A DNA stretch of 15,327 bases, from NCBI GenBank assembly GCA_017503445.1, contig JAFVTB010000033.1:1-15327 (forward strand), written 5' to 3'. Shown here piece by piece: positions 13,301 to 15,327 of the stretch. The notes under the pieces are model-generated. The model had not been told where the DNA came from, did not search any database, and was given only the letters and a program-made list of their open reading frames with translations. Position numbers and translations under genes: made by a program. Origin of the DNA: Clostridia bacterium (lineage in GTDB: Bacteria; Bacillota; Clostridia; Christensenellales; UBA1242). Numbering within the stretch: the stretch's first letter is position 1; each line of letters begins with the position of its first letter.

Positions 13301-14175
13301 AATATATCACAGGATACGTGGGCGTTGTGGGCAAAACAAACGCAGGAAAAAGTTCACTTGTCAATCGTTTGGTGGGGGAGAAGGTTTCTATCGTAACCCC
13401 AAAAACACAAACCACAAGACAAAATATTATTGGAATTTTGACCAAAGAAAATTATCAAATTGTATTTGTGGATACACCAGGGATCCATAAATCGCAAAAT
13501 ATGCTTGATAAATTCATGATGAAAAATGTGAGGCACGCAATCGGAAGTGTGGATGTGCTTCTGTATGTTGTGGACGCCACAAAGCGCTTTGATGTGAAGG
13601 AATTTGAAAACATTAAAAATTATGCCCAAAATCCAAATTTTGCAACAATTCTTTTGATTTCTAAGGTTGACCTTGTTTCAAAAGCAAACCTTATGAAATT
13701 TTTGGGCAATTTTGCGACGCTTGATTGCGTGAAAACTATAATCCCATGTTCAAGCAAAACGGGTGTTAACCAAGATGTTATCATTGAAGAAATCTTAAAG
13801 TGGCTGCCTTCTTTTTCTGAAAAAAACTTTGAATTTGATGATGATATGTATACTTCAAGTTCCGTGCGCTTCATGACGGCAGAAATTATTCGTGAAAAAG
13901 CACTGTTTCTTTTGAATGAAGAGCTTCCGCACGGCCTTGCGATTGATATCACCAAATTCGACGAAAATGGGACAGTGGCACACATTGATGTTGATTTGAT
14001 ATGTGAAAAAGAAAATCACAAAAGTATTATTCTGGGCAAGGGTGGCACAAAAATTAAGGAAATTGGAAGCCAATCCCGCAGTGATATTGAAAAATTGCTG
14101 GATAAGAAAGTTATGCTGAAAATTTTTGTAAAAGTTGATAAAAATTGGCGACAAAAAAAAATAACTGTGGTATAA
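13297..14175 (+). CDS. era: GTPase Era
   Basis: Essential GTPase that binds the 3' end of 16S rRNA during small-subunit assembly. The 292 residues match. G1 is GKTNAGKS (12-19), switch I includes TTRQNIIG (39-46), and G3 is DTPG (59-62). G4 reads SKVD (122-125) in place of the usual NKxD, and G5 is around CSSKTG (151-156). The C-terminal KH domain has ILGKGGTKIKEIG (245-257). Translation is coupled to ybeY by a 4-base overlap. The last codons contain a possible promoter for the next gene. The G4 change does not otherwise break the protein. Confidence 0.97.
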   Translation: MKYITGYVGVVGKTNAGKSSLVNRLVGEKVSIVTPKTQTTRQNIIGILTKENYQIVFVDTPGIHKSQNMLDKFMMKNVRHAIGSVDVLLYVVDATKRFDVKEFENIKNYAQNPNFATILLISKVDLVSKANLMKFLGNFATLDCVKTIIPCSSKTGVNQDVIIEEILKWLPSFSEKNFEFDDDMYTSSSVRFMTAEIIREKALFLLNEELPHGLAIDITKFDENGTVAHIDVDLICEKENHKSIILGKGGTKIKEIGSQSRSDIEKLLDKKVMLKIFVKVDKNWRQKKITVV

Positions 14176-14176
14176 T
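14148..14176 (+). promoter_or_regulatory. Candidate promoter for the small gene between era and recO
   Basis: GCGACA (14148-14153), 17 bases and a perfect TATAAT (14171-14176) lie over the era stop codon. An alternative reading is sigma-E-like: GTATAAT (14170-14176), 13 bases, CATAAGAT (14190-14197). The two overlap and cannot be separated by eye. Confidence 0.45.
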
Positions 14177-14215
14177 ATAATTGTTAAATCATAAGATATT
14201 GACAGGAGGTCTATT

Positions 14216-14407
14216 ATGAGTGATGAACTTGAAAATGTAAGCGGGGCAGATGTTGTTCATGAACTTCGCCGCCGCAATCCCGAAAGCGAATCATTAGGTT
14301 TGCTTGATGATGCCCTTCTGTTCACCAGCACGCCTGAACAAACTGATGAAAAAATTTTATCGGGACGCAATAAATCAAATGATTATGAAGAAGAACAAAG
14401 TTTGTAA
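14216..14407 (+). CDS. Small acidic hypothetical protein (63 residues)
   Basis: I do not recognise this protein. It is strongly acidic (16 Asp/Glu against 6 Lys/Arg), without cysteines, membrane segments or signal peptide. The middle contains ESESLGLLDDALLF, the only hydrophobic patch, and the C-terminus is polar and probably disordered (KSNDYEEEQSL). AGGAGGT (14204-14210) is an excellent SD 5 bases from ATG 14216, so translation is likely. It occupies the place of yqzL in B. subtilis (between era and recO), but the sequence does not resemble YqzL. recO begins 3 bases after its stop, so it may also drive recO translation. Confidence 0.8.
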   Translation: MSDELENVSGADVVHELRRRNPESESLGLLDDALLFTSTPEQTDEKILSGRNKSNDYEEEQSL

Positions 14408-14410
14408 TTT

Positions 14411-15124
14411 ATGAAAAAGAAATTTACAGGAATTGTTATTGCCGAAATTCCATACGGCAAAGATAATCTTATAACGCTTTGCACGGCAGAAGAAGGGCTT
14501 GTGAATATTGTGGTGAAGCGATCCTCAAATGAACGCACCAGATTCACCTATGCAAAGCAAATTTTCACTTTTGGATATTTCTATGTAAGGGGCTATGGCG
14601 ATATGTTTAATGTGCTTGAGCGTCTTGAAATTGTGGACACATTCGAAAACATCAAACAAAATCCAATAAAGCGTATCGAGGCAACCAACCTTATTTTTGT
14701 TGGTAAGGAAGTTGCACAATTTGGTGATGCAGATGCGGCACTGCTTTTGGAGCTTATGACTGCGCTTAAAACCCTTAATTATAATGATTTGCCACAAAAT
14801 TTGGTTTTGGCAAAGTATATGTCTGCAATATTAAAGGGAATTGTGAAAAATATCAATTTTTCTGCATGCACTTTATGTGGTGAAAAATTTCAGGATGCTG
14901 CGTTTTTTGAGTCCACTTCCAACAATTTTGTTTGCGCGGATTGCACGGATAAGGGGTTGATCAAATTTTCAAAATTGCAAATTGATTTATTAAAATTGCT
15001 TATTGAAACTGACTACTCCATGCTTAAAACAATAAAAACAGCCGAAATTGATGAGTTTTTAAAACAAATGTTGAAAATTTTTAATATAAAAGTAAGTCAA
15101 AAGTTTAAATTCTACGCTGAGTAG
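14411..15124 (+). CDS. recO: DNA repair protein RecO
   Basis: Recombination mediator that, with RecR, loads RecA on SSB-covered DNA and anneals single strands. The 237 residues match. The N-terminal OB-fold starts KFTGIVIAEIPYGKDNLITL and includes GLVNIVVKRS. The helical C-terminal domain carries a zinc-finger pair, CTLC (153-156) and CADC (175-178). No clear SD precedes ATG 14411; only 3 bases separate it from the upstream small gene, so it probably depends on translational coupling. The stop codon is part of the terminator hairpin. Confidence 0.95.
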   Translation: MKKKFTGIVIAEIPYGKDNLITLCTAEEGLVNIVVKRSSNERTRFTYAKQIFTFGYFYVRGYGDMFNVLERLEIVDTFENIKQNPIKRIEATNLIFVGKEVAQFGDADAALLLELMTALKTLNYNDLPQNLVLAKYMSAILKGIVKNINFSACTLCGEKFQDAAFFESTSNNFVCADCTDKGLIKFSKLQIDLLKLLIETDYSMLKTIKTAEIDEFLKQMLKIFNIKVSQKFKFYAE

Positions 15125-15133
15125 AATTTTTTT
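15107..15133 (+). terminator. Intrinsic terminator overlapping the recO stop codon
   Basis: AAATTCTAC (15107-15115) pairs perfectly over 9 bp with GTAGAATTT (15121-15129) around GCTGA, followed by four more Ts. The last four recO codons and the TAG (15122-15124) form most of the hairpin. Confidence 0.88.
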
Positions 15134-15137
15134 AACA

Positions 15138-15156
15138 ACTCCACTGACAGTGGAGT
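15138..15156. repeat. Perfect 19-bp dyad upstream of the last promoter (operator-like)
   Basis: ACTCCACTG (15138-15146) and CAGTGGAGT (15148-15156) are exact reverse complements around a single A. No T tract follows. It ends 8 bases before a TTGACA -35 box, which would suit a DNA-binding regulator. Confidence 0.7.
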
Positions 15157-15164
15157 GTATTGCC

Positions 15165-15193
15165 TTGACAAAATGCCAAAATAATTATAAAAT
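15165..15193 (+). promoter_or_regulatory. Sigma-A promoter of the gene running off the right edge
   Basis: TTGACA (15165-15170) and TAAAAT (15188-15193) with a 17-base spacer; TATAAA at 15186-15191 overlaps. The expected start is near 15200, leaving a leader of about 124 bases. TAATTATAAA occurs twice, at 15182-15191 and 15201-15210. Confidence 0.65.
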
Positions 15194-15199
15194 AAAACA

Positions 15200-15323
15200 G
15201 TAATTATAAACATATGTGGGCAAACCACAAAACATATATATCAACCTAATCACCACTTGGCACGCAAGGCAATTTTTTTGTGCAACCACAGGTTTTTTAA
15301 TTACTAAAAGTAGGTGAATTTAA
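15200..15323 (+). promoter_or_regulatory. Long structured leader of the last gene
   Basis: Several small hairpins are visible: TGTGG/CCACA (15215-15219 with 15225-15229), CTTG/CAAG (15256-15259 with 15265-15268) before seven Ts, and AACC/GGTT (15284-15287 with 15291-15294) before further Ts. GCAC (15260-15263) could pair instead with GTGC (15280-15283). I do not recognise a riboswitch or T-box family. Confidence 0.35.
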
Positions 15324-15327
15324 ATGA
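15324..15327 (+). CDS. Start codon of a gene cut by the right edge
   Basis: ATG at 15324 follows TAGGTGA (15311-15317) at a normal distance and a promoter and leader upstream. Only one codon is present, so the product cannot be named. In B. subtilis glyQ follows recO, but nothing here shows that. Confidence 0.45.

Noticed and set aside
14145..14165. TTGGCG as -35 box of the small gene after era
   Set aside because: It lies 20 bases from TATAAT, too far; GCGACA at 17 bases fits better.
15214..15249. Eleven-codon upstream reading frame (ATG to TAA) in the last leader
   Set aside because: No SD in front of it and no run of one amino-acid codon that would suit a leader-peptide attenuator.
15200..15323. 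T-box riboswitch before the last gene, suggested by TTGGCACGC and by glyQ following recO in Bacillus
   Set aside because: The leader is only about 124 bases, the T-box core (TGGnACCGCG) is not matched, and no specifier stem or final antiterminator-terminator pair is visible.

Overview
The window is a stretch of ordinary core chromosome from a low-GC, endospore-forming Firmicute, most likely an uncultured lineage of Clostridia. This rests on a complete spoIIIAA-AH cluster, the sporulation pair yqfC/yqfD, a DUF1292 gene next to ruvX, and the Firmicute neighbours asp23-nusB-xseA-xseB and ybeY-era-recO. Base composition and codon use look even throughout. I see no phage, transposon, CRISPR array, tRNA or rRNA gene, and no sign of an undescribed defence or biosynthetic system.

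Layout. (1) 2-2326: a type IIA topoisomerase A subunit, cut by the left edge. (2) 2397-7079: eight spoIIIA genes, tightly packed and mostly overlapping, encoding the mother-cell side of the feeding-tube/secretion channel built during spore engulfment. The block ends in an intrinsic terminator. (3) 7158-9228: asp23-like gene, nusB, xseA, xseB, one unit from an extended -10 promoter to a bidirectional terminator. (4) 9252-9449, minus strand: an unrecognised 65-residue basic protein with a full promoter and Shine-Dalgarno (SD) site. It is the only minus-strand gene. (5) 9659-10526: rplM-rpsI from a near-consensus promoter with a short leader. (6) 10600-11362: ruvX and a DUF1292 gene. (7) 11437-15121: yqfC, yqfD, ybeY, era, a small acidic hypothetical gene and recO, with an intrinsic terminator that overlaps the recO stop codon. 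(8) 15125-15327: a promoter region and leader before a gene of which only the start codon is present.

Compared with Bacillus subtilis, the order is the same but pruned. accB/accC are absent between spoIIIAH and asp23, folD between nusB and xseA, phoH and yqfF between yqfD and ybeY, and dgkA/cdd between ybeY and era.

The most interesting signals are in the short non-coding gaps. A terminator-like hairpin contains the SD of spoIIIAA. A near-perfect 33-bp palindrome separates spoIIIAB from spoIIIAC. Two sporulation genes share a promoter-like layout (TTCTnTT-N14-CATAAAAT). Two genes (ruvX and yqfC) have start codons at the predicted transcription start, suggesting leaderless mRNAs. A perfect 19-bp dyad lies just upstream of the last promoter. 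All of these are read from sequence alone; none has been tested.
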